Source: UBA2231 sp964415175
GTDB lineage: Bacteria; Elusimicrobiota; Elusimicrobia; Elusimicrobiales; UBA9959
Assembly: GCA_964415175.1 (NCBI GenBank)
Contig: CAYPYG010000014.1
Span: 1-64,000, forward strand
Length of the DNA stretch: 64,000 bases
Direction: 5' to 3'
Part shown: positions 1 through 12,000 of the stretch, in pieces
Position numbering within the stretch: the stretch's first letter is position 1
Layout of the letters: every line of letters begins with the position of its first letter
Position numbers and translations under genes: made by a program
The notes under the pieces: generated by a model
The model's input: only the letters and a program-made list of their open reading frames with translations
Database searches by the model: none
What the model was told of the DNA's origin: nothing

Positions 1-41
1 CTTTGCGGGGCTTGAACCCGTGAAAATCCGCCTGTCAGACA
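1..41. other. Short tail after the giant gene
   Basis: This stretch follows the TAA stop of the giant gene (read on the minus strand) and runs to the window edge. It contains a T-arm-like motif, GGTTCAAGCC on the minus strand, but no anticodon arm can be built upstream of it, so I do not call a tRNA. No terminator is visible before the edge. Confidence 0.4.
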
Positions 42-3000
42 TTACAGTTGCTCCTTCATGCCGGAGAAAATGGTGCCGGCGAGCAGGTTCTGCTTCTCGA
101 TGCTGGGGTCCGGGGCCATGTCCGTGGGCTGTATGACCACGCCGCCCACCACCACGTCGGCGTCCGAATCCGTCCCGGGCGCGGGCGGGTAGGCCCCCCA
201 CTGCGCCGTGGGCCAGGGCCGGCCCGCGTCGCCCGTATAGCCGAAGATCTTGGCGGGGTCGCCGTCCGGCAGGCCCGCCGTGGCGTAGTCCGTGACGTTT
301 ATCTTAAGGCCCGCGGTCATCAGGTCCGCGCGCACGCCCAGCAGCGGGTAGACGCCGGGGTCGGAGTCGCTGTCCGGCGAGAAGACGTAATAGGTCGTAC
401 CGGCCGTGTTATGCGCCGAATTCTCGCGGTTGACCAGCGACGCCGAAGTGGAGTTCACCGAGAAAATTATCTTCCCGGTATAGTACTGGCCGTTGGACTG
501 GTCGCCGCGCGCCACGTTGCCGAAGCGGTCCCGCGCGTTGACGCCCCAGGTCACGGCGGAGCCGTTCTCGCTGCGGGAGGCCGCGAGGCTCCTGGTGTCG
601 TCGGTCACCTTCAGCGGGGTCGCGCTGGTGAAATTGTGATGTATCGAGAAGTACGCGGCCCGGGCAGGGGTGATGACGACGTCCTGCGCGTTGTCGGCCA
701 GCGGGAAAAGCCCCGAATCGCCGACCAGGGCCGAGACATTGAGCGTGCCGGTGCCCGCCTCGGTATCCCAGGCGTAGAGCGTCATCTCCGTCTCGTTGGC
801 GTTGATGTCGAACTGCTTGTTGCTGACCAGGTCCAGCTGGGTCCAGTCGGGGCCGATGACCAGCGGCCGCGACGGGTCCCGTCCCACGCGGATACTGGAG
901 GCGGAGTCGAAGAAGCAGTGCGTGTTCACGTCCGTGGAGGTGATGTTGCCGTAGGCGTCCCGCAGGCTCAGCATGATCGGCGTCGGGACCTCCACGCGGA
1001 CGTCGTCGGAGGGGTCCAGCGGGGTCCCGCCGTTGCCGGTCACCATGTACTCGACCGTGGTGCCGGCCACCAGCCGCCGGACCGGGGTGATGAAGTCCAG
1101 GCGCGCGGGCTGGTTGGGCCTGACCGTGTAGGTGGCGCTGACGGCGTCGAAGCCGGCCGTCGCCACCGTGACGGTGGAGGTCCTGGCCAGCGTATCGTTG
1201 ATGAAGATGTCCGTCTTGTACTGCCCGCCGGCTATCATCGCGTAAGCGAGGGCCGGGTTGCCGCCCGGGACGGAATCCGGCAGCGGCGAGGCGAAGAGCA
1301 CCGTGCCGGTGGAATCGGACTGCAGGTCGAAGAGGCGGTCCTGGCCGGCCGGCTGCGGGCTGAAGTTGCCGAACTTGTCCTCCACCGAGAGGAGGAAGGC
1401 CTGCGAGGTGACGCCGGCGGTCAGCGGCTCGGCGGGCGCGTAGATCCCCAGCCTGCCGCCCAGCGAATTATCCCTGGCCACTATCTCCTCGGACTGCTCC
1501 GCGCGCGACCAGGCGGGCACCGCCGGGACCGACGCGATGATGACGGGCATGGTCGTGGAGCTGGCGCCGTAGTCGAAGGAGGCGCGGGTGTCCAGGTAGT
1601 AGAAGGTGGCGTAATACTGCCCCAGCGGTATCGTCAGCGTGTCCGTGGACTCGGAGAAGGCCGGCGGGTCGTCCGAGGCGCGCGCCGGCGAGAGCGAGAA
1701 GTCGTGCGCGTCCAGGAAGTCGCTCGCCGTCCTGGAGGAGGCGAGCGCCACGGTCACGGTCATGGTGGCCGGGGTGGGGTTCTCGTAGGCGTCGCGCAGT
1801 TCCAGCCTCAGGATGTTGTTGAGGCCGTAGACCGGGTCTATCGGCTCGCCGGCCTTGAACGACATCTTGGCGTTGTCGAACCGCAGCCGGTCGGTCACCG
1901 CCGGGGTCACCTTCAGCGCGTGCACGGCGTTGGCGATGGAGGGCACGCCTGACGGATTGCCCGCGGTCACCGTCCAGGTGGAGCTCCGGCCGTCGGTGAG
2001 CGGGGTGGAGGCCATGAAGTCCCGGTAGAAGAAGGAGACCCTGTCCGAACTGGGGAACGGGCAGAGCACGGGGTCGGCCAGCACGCAGCCGTCGGGGATG
2101 TCCACCGTGGTGCGGAACTGGATATTGCCCGGGTCCAGGAAGAAGCCGTAGGTATAGGGCGGCATGACCGGGTTCCCGGTCGTGGCCTTGGCGAAGCCCG
2201 AGAGGGAATGCACGTCCTCCTCGGCCGCCGGGATGGAGAGGTTGATGGTGTTGAGCCCCACGACCACCGGGTTGCCGAAATCGTCCACGCGCCGCACCGT
2301 GTAGGCGGCCTGTATGCCGGCCGTGGCGGAGTCCAGCGGCGGCACGGAGTCGAAGAGCACGCGCTTGATGTCGCCGCCTATGGTGGTGAACCTGGGCGTG
2401 ATGTTCTGGGTCATCGCCTCGTACTCGGTCCCGGACGGCGGCGAGGTCCCTATCCAGACGCGCGCCCGCGTGCCCGTGGAGACGGTGTTGACGAAGTACC
2501 AGACCGAGGTGGAGACGCCCACCAGGCCGTCCGCGTCGGTGAGGACCGTCGTGGAAACCCCCACGTCCTGGTAGGAGGCGCCGAGGCGCAGGGCGCCGGT
2601 CAGGCCGGACGGCGAAACGTCCACGATCTCGAGGTAGGTGGTGGCGCCGGCGACGCGCACCGGGTTGTCGAAGGAGTCCACGACCAGGCCCTGCAGCCTG
2701 ACGCGGCCCAGGTTGGCGGGGTTGTTGACCAGATTGCCGGCGCGCACTTCCACGTCGTCGGGGTCGGGCGTGTAGCGGCGGGCGCCGGTGATATTGGTGC
2801 CGCCGGCGAGCAGGCTCACCTTGACGCCCGAGGCGGGGCCGGCGGTGACCTCCACCGCGGGCCGCAGCGAATAGCCGGGCAGCTCCGTGCGCTCGGTGGA
2901 AACGTCGTTGGCCGGGTCCAGGACGCCGGCGCGCTTGACCCGGACCCAGCGGCCGGCGCCGGCCTGCTTGAGCCTGAAGGCGCTTACCAGCAGCTGCGAG

Positions 3001-6000
3001 CCCTTGTCGGCGACGGTGAAGGACTGGCCGGTGAGGACCTCGGGCTCCTGGTTGGGATTGGCCGGGTCCGGCGGCTGCGCTTCCAGCGTGATGCTGAAAT
3101 CGGTCAGGTTCACGCCGGTGGAGACCACGTTGTGGTAGCGGTCCTGGGCGGTGACCCGGACGTCGAACCAGTCCCCGGCCTGTACCGTGTGCGTCCACTG
3201 CGGCAGCGGGCCCGTCGTGCCGGTGGAGGCGCTTATCTCGTCGAAGGCCAGGTGGTGCAGGGCGCCGGGGTGCACGTTCCACTCCGCGCTGGAAGCCGAG
3301 GAGACGATCAGCGGGGAGGAGTCCGTGCAGGTGGCGACGACCACGTAATCCGGCATGGAGCGCTTGGGGAAGAGCCCGTCGCCGGAGACCGGCGAGAAGG
3401 AGACCCGGCCCGAGCTCATCTCCTTGGACGGCAGCTCCGGCGCGTTGCCGACCGGGTCCCTGGGCGTCTCCAGCCGCACGACCGGGTTCGCGCCGGTGTT
3501 CCTGACGCGGTTATAGTAGGCGTCCACGACGCTGACGGTCACGGCCGTCGAGACGTCTATGGTGAAGGTCAGCGGGGCGCCGCGCTTGCCGGGCGGCGAG
3601 CCGGGGCTGGGCTGGCCGTTCTCGTCCATGCCGGCCGGCTTGCCCTCCACCTCGGTCTCGCCCGGCAGCAGGACCAGGAGGCGCACCGGGGCCGAGGATT
3701 CGGTGAAGAACTGCGTCGTCCTGTTCGCCGCGCTGGGCGCGCCGGCGGCGCCGAAGGTGCCGTCGGGGTTGGAGGCGAAGATCACGTGGTCGGTGGCCCG
3801 CGTCCTGAGCGTAACGGTCATCTCGCGGGTGCCGTCCGGGTTGAACGTGCTGGTGGCCGGGGAGACGTCGAACTTGTCGCTGGTGACCAGGTAGACGTTG
3901 CCGGCCGCGCCCGGGATGGTGTTGAAGTGCTCGTCCACCACCCTGGTCCTGGCCGTGAAAGGCACGCCCGCGAAGATGGACGGGGAGGTCAGCGTGGAAG
4001 TGGAGCCGACCAGTTTGCCGCCGTCGGGATAGGCGCCGGTGCCGGGCCTGGCCGTCTCCCAGGGCATGAGCAGCTGTATGCCCACGGGAGCGTTCGGCAC
4101 CACGGTGAAGGTGGAGGGCGGCACGCCGGCCGGGTTCACCGGCGGATCGGTCTTGCGCTCCGGGTCGAAGGACGGCCAGGTGCCCTCGTAGGAGGCGGCC
4201 AGGTACTGGCCGGTGGCGGCCAGCTTCAGGACGATATTGCTCACGTCCGCCCAGCCGGCGGCGTCTATCTGCGCCGTGAAGCCGGGGCTGGCGGCGAAGG
4301 TGTCGTTGGGGGCGGTGACGCGTATCGTATCGTTCACGGCGGCGCCGGGGCTGACGTTGAAGTAAGCGTCCGTCACGTAGACACGCACGCCGAAGCCGGA
4401 GCCGGCGGTGGCCGTGCTTATCCCGGCGCCCGTGCTCTCCCTGGCCAGGGCGTAGCTGGTGGCGCCCTGGTTGAGGGTCTCGCCCCTGTTATGGTGGATG
4501 AGGATGATGCGGTCCGCCGAGCCGGGCGAGATCGAGATGTCCCGCGTTTCCGTGTCCGGCAGGTAGAGCGGGTCCCCCCCGCCGGCGTCGTAGGAGTCCT
4601 TGAGGGTCCCGTGCGCGGTCCCGGCCTCGCTGTTGTAGGCGAAGATCCTGGCGGGCTGGGCGCGGGTCAGCTTCACCACGAAGTTGACCGAGGGCTGGCT
4701 CACGGTCTGCGAGGAAGGCAGCACGGCGTTGGGGTCGGTGGCCCTCACGCTCATGGCCACGGGCGCCGGGATGGTGGAGACCATGTTCCAGAAAACGTCG
4801 GTCACGCGCACCTGCACGGCGAAATAGGCGGCGGCGTTCTGCGGGTCCGGGGAGCAGGCGCCCCTGCCGCCGGCGGTGCCGGGGGCCGTGCATTCGCCGG
4901 GCGCCAGGGCCTGCAGCCTGTCGGCCTGGTTGGGCACGACGGTGAAGTCGGAGGAGATGCCGGCGGCCAGCGCGGCGCCGGAAACGCGGGTGACGGTCAG
5001 CCTGGCGTCCGTCACCAGCCCGTCGGGATCGGCGCCGTTGGAAGGTTTCCTGGCCGTCACCGGGCAGATGTTATCGACGGTGGCCGAGCCGCCGGTCAGG
5101 GTGAAAGGCCCGGCCGGGTCGGCGTCGTTGAGGTCGCTGGTCTGCGCCGCCAGCACGGTCTCCGGGGTCCAGGTCACCAGGTTGTAGAAATCGTCCACCG
5201 CGTACACTTTGGCGGTGTAGCAGCCGGAAAGAGTGGCCGTGGCTATGAAGACCCCGCCGCTGCGGCCCGGAGCCCCGACGTTCTTGCCGTTCACCTGCGT
5301 CTCGGTGGGCAGCGTGACCACCATGCGGGTGGGGTTGTTGGCCGTCACCGTGAAGGTGGAGGAGTCGGAGGGCAGATAGCCGTTGACCGAGCCGCTCTCC
5401 GAGGCCCTGAGCACGTTCCCCTCCACGGCGGCGCGCAGCGAGAAGTTCATATTGGCCAGGCCGGCGGAGACCGAGACCGGCCCGGGATCGGAATAGAAGC
5501 CGTAGGAGCCCGCGGGCGCGGCGGTGGTCAGCCGGACCTGCGTGCCGGGATGGGTCCTCACGCGGTTATAGTACTCGTCCACCAGGTAGACTCTGGCCTG
5601 CGCGCTGACGCCGGCGGTTGAGGGCCATACGCCGGGGTCCGAGAAGTCCGGCGTGCCGGCGGTGCCGGGCCTGCCGGTATAGGGCAGGCACAGTCCCGCG
5701 GAGGAGCATTTGCCCTGCTCCAGGCTTTCGCCGGGGAGCACGATGTGCAGCCGCGCCGGCGCGGCGGCCCCGTTGTAGACGGAGGAGGAATCCCCGACCA
5801 GGTAGCTGGTGGTGCTGTAGGCCGTCACCGTGACGGTGGATTCCGTGACCAGGGCGGGCCAGAAGACGGTGGCGCCGGCCGAGAGCGGGACCGTGGCGGG
5901 ATGCAGGTCGTAGGGGTCCGAGGTCTCCAGGTAGACCTCCGTCTGCTCGCCGGCGACCAGGTTGAAATAGGGGTCCACAGCGCGCACGGTCACGGGGAAA

Positions 6001-9000
6001 GGCTGGCCCGCGGTCCGGGGGCCCACGGCGCCCTGCTTGCCCAGAGAACTGCCGGGCAGCGGCGTCTCGCCGGGCAGCAGCACCTGCAGTTTCACCGCGT
6101 CCGAGGAGCTGACGGTGAAGTACTCGGAATAGGCCACCGGCACGGCGGGCGTCGTATTGTTGGTGGCACGGAGCCTGCCGCCGAAGCCGGCGCCGGCGGC
6201 GGTGGCCACCTTGAGGGTGAAGGTGAAGGTCGTGGTGCCGTTCTGCAGCGGTTGCGCTATGGTCTGGGGCGCGCCGTAGACGTCATGGGTTATGTCCATC
6301 TGCACGATGTCGCTCACGCCCGTCACGACGTTGTAATAGTCGTCCACGGCGTTGACCGTGACGGTGTAGGGGATGCCGGCGGTCCAGGGCGACGGCGGCG
6401 CCGCGGTCTTGCCGGTCGCGCCGCCGGGGTCCGCGACCTCGCCGGGCAGCAGCACCTGCAGCCTGGTATGGACCGCGGGGTTCACCACCAGGGCCGGCGT
6501 GGTGGATTTCAGCACCGCCCCGGATTCGGCGCGGAGCTTCCAGCCGGGCGAGGTGTTGGCCTGTATGAACCTCCAGAGCGTCTCCGAGGAGCCGTCGACC
6601 GTGAAGCTCTTCGGGTCCGGGTTGACCGCGTCGTCCTTGGGGTCCTGCGAGCGCAGGTCCACCACCGCGCTATGGGAGGGTACGAGGTTCCAGAAAGCGT
6701 CGGTGAACCGCACGGTCACGGTGGACGGCGTGCCGGCGGTCCATTCCTCCGGGCTGCCGGTCCTGCCGCCGGCGGTCTCCCCGTAGTCGTAGGGCGGCTT
6801 GCCCGGCACGGCCGTCTCGCCGGGCGCCAGGAGCTGGAGCTTGACCATCGCGGCCGGTGAGACCGGGATGCTCTGGGTCTCGGCCGGCAGCAGGACATTG
6901 GTGGTGCTCAGCGCCACCACGCGGCTGGTCTTGGCGCCGCCGGCGAGCTCGGCGGTGCGCAGAATGATCTGGAAGGAGGTAGTGCCGCCGACCAGGTTCA
7001 GCACGCCCGTGGACGCGGCGGAGGCGTAGTTGTCGTCGTAGACGGAGCCGGCCGGGTCGAACGAGAGCTGCACCAGGGCGGCGGTGGAGGTGTCCCAGTT
7101 GTACGAACTGTCCGTGGCGTAGACGGTGACCGTGGAGACGGCGCCGGCCGTGACCGCGGCCGGGGTGAAGCCGGGCTTCTTGCCCTGGTTGGGGACATTG
7201 CCTTCCTCGAGCTGCTCGCCGTAGGCCAGGACGACCAGCCTGTCCGCCGCGCCGCCCCTGACGGGGATCGCGGTGGAGACGCCCGCCGCGTAGCCGCCGG
7301 TGCCGGACGCGGTGATGTTCCAGCCGTTCTCGAAGCCGGCCGGGACGCCGTCGTCCTTGTAGTTGCGGGTGTGCAGCACCGTCGTGGTGAAACTGTATTT
7401 CCCGTTGGAGGTGTACGGCGTGGTCGTCCCCAGGTCGTCGAAGGGGTCGTTGGAGACGAGCTGCAGCGTGGAGGCCGCGTTCTGTTTCCTGTTGAAGTAG
7501 GCGTCGGTGATCTTCACGTCCACGGTAAAGTTGACGCCGGCCGTCTGCGTGGAGGCCGAGCCGGAATAGCCGGCCGCGCTGCCGGGGTCGTAGCTCAGTC
7601 CCGGCGGCAGGACGAGCAGCTTGACCGCCGGGCCCGCGTCCACGTCGACGAGCGGCGAGACCGAGGGGAGCAGGAAGGAGGAGCCGGCGGTCGAGGCGGT
7701 CACCGTCCAGGGTCCGACGGCGATGTCGGGGTCCGTGGTGGCGGTCCTGAAGACCAGGTAGAACGTGGTGACTCCGGCCTGCAGGTTGTGCGGCGACGGC
7801 GGGACCGCGTAGGGGTCGGTGGTCACGATCCGCACCGCGGTGTCGGTGGACTTGAGATTGTAGAAGCGGTCCACCGCCCGCACGGTCACCGTGGAGATCT
7901 GTCCCGCTACGGCGTTCCCGGGCGAGCCGTACTTGCCGCCGCCGGCCTCGTTGCCGGGGTCCCAGGTCTCGCCGGGCACCGTGAGCAGCAGCCGGTCCGT
8001 GGTCGTGGCCGAGACCACGATGTAGGGCGAGGTGGAGGGGCTTACGGACAGCGGGCTGGCCACGGCGGTGGCGGCGTAGATCCTCCAGCCGGGAGAGGCG
8101 TTCGCCGCACGGAAGTAGAAGTTCTGGAAAGTCGTCTCCCCGGTGTTCAGCGAGAGATTGGACGGCAGATTGGAATAACCGGCGTCGGAGAGGATCTTCA
8201 CTTCCGGCGCGGGGGACGGATTGGGCACCCGGTTGAAGAAGGGGTCCACCAGCCTGACCGTCAGGGTCATGGAGGAACCCACCACCTGCGCCGAGGGCGG
8301 AGCGGCGGTCTTGCCCCCGCCGGGGACATTGCCGGGCTGGAAGACCTCGCCGGGGACTATCATCAGCAGGCTCACCGGCGTGCTGGACTTGACCGGGATA
8401 TGCGAGGAGGTGCCGAACGCTATCTGGTAGTCGTTAGGCTGGCTGGCGATGACGCGGTTGGGGCTGGGCGCCGTCTCCGTGGAGGTCCTGAGCGTGACGT
8501 CGAAGGAGAAATAGCCGCCCGAGAGGATCTCCGGGGCTACCGGCTCGGCGAACTGGTCGTCGAAGGCCAGCTCCACCGTCGGGTTGGTGGAGATGCGGTT
8601 ATAATACTGGTCCACCGCCCTGACCTGCACGGCGAACTTCTCGCCGGCGGTCTGCGTCAGCGGGACGCCCTGCTTACCGGCGGCGCCGCCGGGGTAATAG
8701 GTCTCGCCGGGCAGCAGGGCCTGCAGCCGGTAATAGTTGGAGGTGCCGACGGTGAGCGCGGCGCTGGTGAACGGCACGATGTCCGAGCCCGGCGTCACGG
8801 TGCTGACATAGAGGCGCGTGGTATTGGTGGCCACTTTCAGCGTGAAATTGGCGCTGCCCCAGCCCCTGTTGAGGGAGATGGAGCCCGGGTCGGTCTCGGG
8901 CGCCAGGCCGGCGCCCTCGAGGACGCTGAAATAGACCTGCGGGTTATTGTCGGAGCCGTCCTTCGATTCTATCAGGTTGTAACCGGCGTCCACCGCCCTT

Positions 9001-12000
9001 ATGTCCACGGGGAACGAGACGCCGGCGGTGCGCGCGCCGGGAACGGTGGAATTGCCGAAGCCCGGCGTATAGACCTGCGGGCTCATCGTCATGAGCAGGC
9101 GGCAGTTCCCGGTCAGGCAGTCCTCGTCGTCGTCCACCGTCAGGGACGAATAGGACAGCGCCAGGCTGTCGCCGGTCATCCTGGCGAACAGGCGGCTGGT
9201 CGTAGTGGTCGCCAGCACGTCCTCCGTGGACCTCTCGGTCTTCATCACGACCTGGAAGACCGTGGTGCCGCCGGAACCGGAATCGGTCAGCGGCGTCAGC
9301 CGGCCGGAGGCCGGGGCGTCCCCTATGGGGTCATAGAGGTCGTCCGGCGTGTACACCCTGGCGGCCGGCTCGGAGGAGACCATGTTGCCCCAGTTGTCGG
9401 TGACGTCCACGGTCACGTCGAAAGGTATCCCGGCGGTCTGCGGATCGGGCGGGCCCGACCTGCCGGCGGCGGTGCCGGGGGCGCGCTGCTGGCCCGGCGC
9501 GAGCAGCCGCAGGCTGGTCGGCACATTGGGCAGCAGCAGGAAGTCCGGCGTCCGGTAGGTATTGTTGGCCAGGCCGGTGGCGGAGACCGTGAAGCTGCGG
9601 CGCGTGCCGGTGGAGACCACGGCCGTGTAGAGCGGCAGGGCGAAGGTGGTGGTCCCGTTCTCCAGCGGCTGCAGCACCGGCGCGGCGTTAGGGTCGTCCG
9701 CCGACAGCGTAACGTCCCTGACGTCGGCGACCGGGTTGAACCAGGCGTCGGTGGCGTAGACCCTGACCGTCTCCGGGACGCCGGCCGTCCAGTCGGCGAG
9801 GTCGGAATACTGACGGGAGGTCTTGCCGCCCCACAGGTTAGCGGGCGCGCCGCCGGCGGCGTAGCCGGCCGTGTAGTCGGAGGTGCCGGGGCTGAGCGAC
9901 TCGCCCGGCAGCAGGACGACCAGACGGTTGACCGCGCCCGCCGTCACCGCCGCCGCGCGGCTCACGCCGTCGGAGAGCGCCGCGCCGGAGTTAGTGGAGA
10001 CGGTCACCTGCCAGGAGCCGGTGGTCACCAGGACGGCGTTGAAATTGGTGGTACCGGTGAACAGCGGGCGGATGGAGAGGCCCGCCTCGTTGTCGTTGGG
10101 ATCGGCGCTGCGGCCGCGCACGTCGGCCGCGACCGCCGTGAGCCTGTTCCAGTACTCGTCCACCGCGTAGACGCGCACCGCGAAAGGAGTGCCGGCCGTC
10201 GGCGAATAGGAGGCGGCGGTGCGGCCGCCAACGGAGCCGCGGTCGTAAGGCGGCCTGCCGGGGTCGGCCGACTCGGGCGGCAGCAGGACCAGCAGTTTGG
10301 CCGGCGAGGAGGAGTTGACGACCACCGCGTCCGAGAGGCTGGACAGCAGCGCGTTGACGCCCGTAGTGGACGCCCGGACGGCGCTGGAGGTCCCCTCGCC
10401 GCGGTAGAACGTGACCTGGAAGACCGTGGCGCCTGCCGTCAGCGGCTGATTGACGCCCATGCCGGCGGCGTAGGGGTCGGAACCGGGGGCGGTGGAAAGG
10501 TTCACGGTGGCGCTGGTGTCGGCGCAGACATTCCAGTAATCGTCCGTGGCCCGGACGGTCACCGGGAAGGAGATGCCGGCGGTGGAGACCGACACCGAGC
10601 CGCTCTTGCCCGAGGCGGAGCCGGGGTCCGCCGCCTGGCCCGGCATGAGGACCTGCAGCCGGGTGGGCGTGCTGTGCAGCACGCTTATGTCCCTGCTGGC
10701 CGGGCTGTAGAGCGCGGCGGTATAGCCCGTCGCGGTGGCCTCTATCACGGCGTAATTCCCGCCGGTCTGGGCCCGCCTGAGCTCCACTTCCTTGTCCGCC
10801 GTGCCGCCCATTATGGTCAGGTTGGGTCCGCCCGTGAAGACCGCGTAGGGGTCGCCGCGCACGCCCAGCGTGACCGGCACGTTATTGAGCGGCACCAGGT
10901 TCCAGTTGGCGTCCACCAGGCGCACGGTGAAGCTGAACCGGGCCCCGGCCGTGGAGACCGACGGGGAGTAGGACATGTTCTTGCCGTCGGCGGAGCCGGG
11001 CGCGGCCAGTTCGCCGGGCGCCAGCACCTGCAGTTTGACGGGCGCGCCCGGGTCCACGGCAAGTTTGGAAGTTATCGAGGAGGAGCAGCCGGGGCAGGCC
11101 GAGCCGGACTCCTTGGTCGCGGTCAGGCGCCAGCCGCCGGAAGGCGCGGGCCCGGTGGCCGTGACCAGCGTCCAGTCGTTGCCCGGCGTGGAGTCGAAAG
11201 TGACGCCGCCGTTGGGGATGACGACCAGCGGGCCCACGCGCGGGTCGGAGGCCGAATCGTAGGGGTCGTCCGAGACTATGCGCAGGGCCAGATCGTCGCC
11301 GCCGTTATTAGAGCGGCGGTTATAGAAACTGTCCGTCAGTTTGACCTTGTAGCGCACCGGCGTGCCCGCCGTGAAAGGCTGGACGCCGTCGCCCTTGCCC
11401 GTCGGGCAGCCGTCCGCGTCCTCGTCGGCCAGGCCGTTGCCGTCGGGCGAGCCGTACTTGCCGGTCGCGGAGCCGGGGGCCAGGCATTCGCCGGGCATCA
11501 GCAGCACCAGTTTTTTGGGCGTGGCCTCGGGACCGACGGTCACGTTGCCGGAACGGTAGCCGGTGATCTGGTCGAGCTGATGCCTGGGCGTGATATAGCG
11601 CGGGCTGTCGGCCACGGTGAAGGAGAAATTGTAGACCGTGGCGCCGGCCTGCAGCGTCTGCGCCGGCCAGGTCTCCACGGTCTCGTTGGTGATGTTAGGG
11701 GCGCCGCTGGGCAGCATCGTCACGGCGGCGTCGGTGGACACCTTGTTGTAGTAGAAGTCCGTGGCTATGACCTCGGCCTGGTACGGCAGGCCGGCGGTCT
11801 TGGCGTTGATGCCGATGCCGGGGTCCTTGCCGCAGCGGTTGAGGTTGAAGGCGCAGCTGAAGCCGTTGACGCCCAGCGGGTCGGCGGGGTCGTCCGGCTG
11901 GCCGGGGCGGTGCACCTGTTCGGAGAACCTGAGTATGAGCCTGGCGAAGGAACCGGCGTTGACGGTGAAGGTGGAGCTCTCCTGGTCCGCGGAATAAGCG

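Noticed and set aside
1..41. tRNA-like T arm (GGTTCAAGCC) on the minus strand
   Set aside because: Only four of five stem pairs form and no anticodon or D arm can be found upstream, where the giant gene is still coding.
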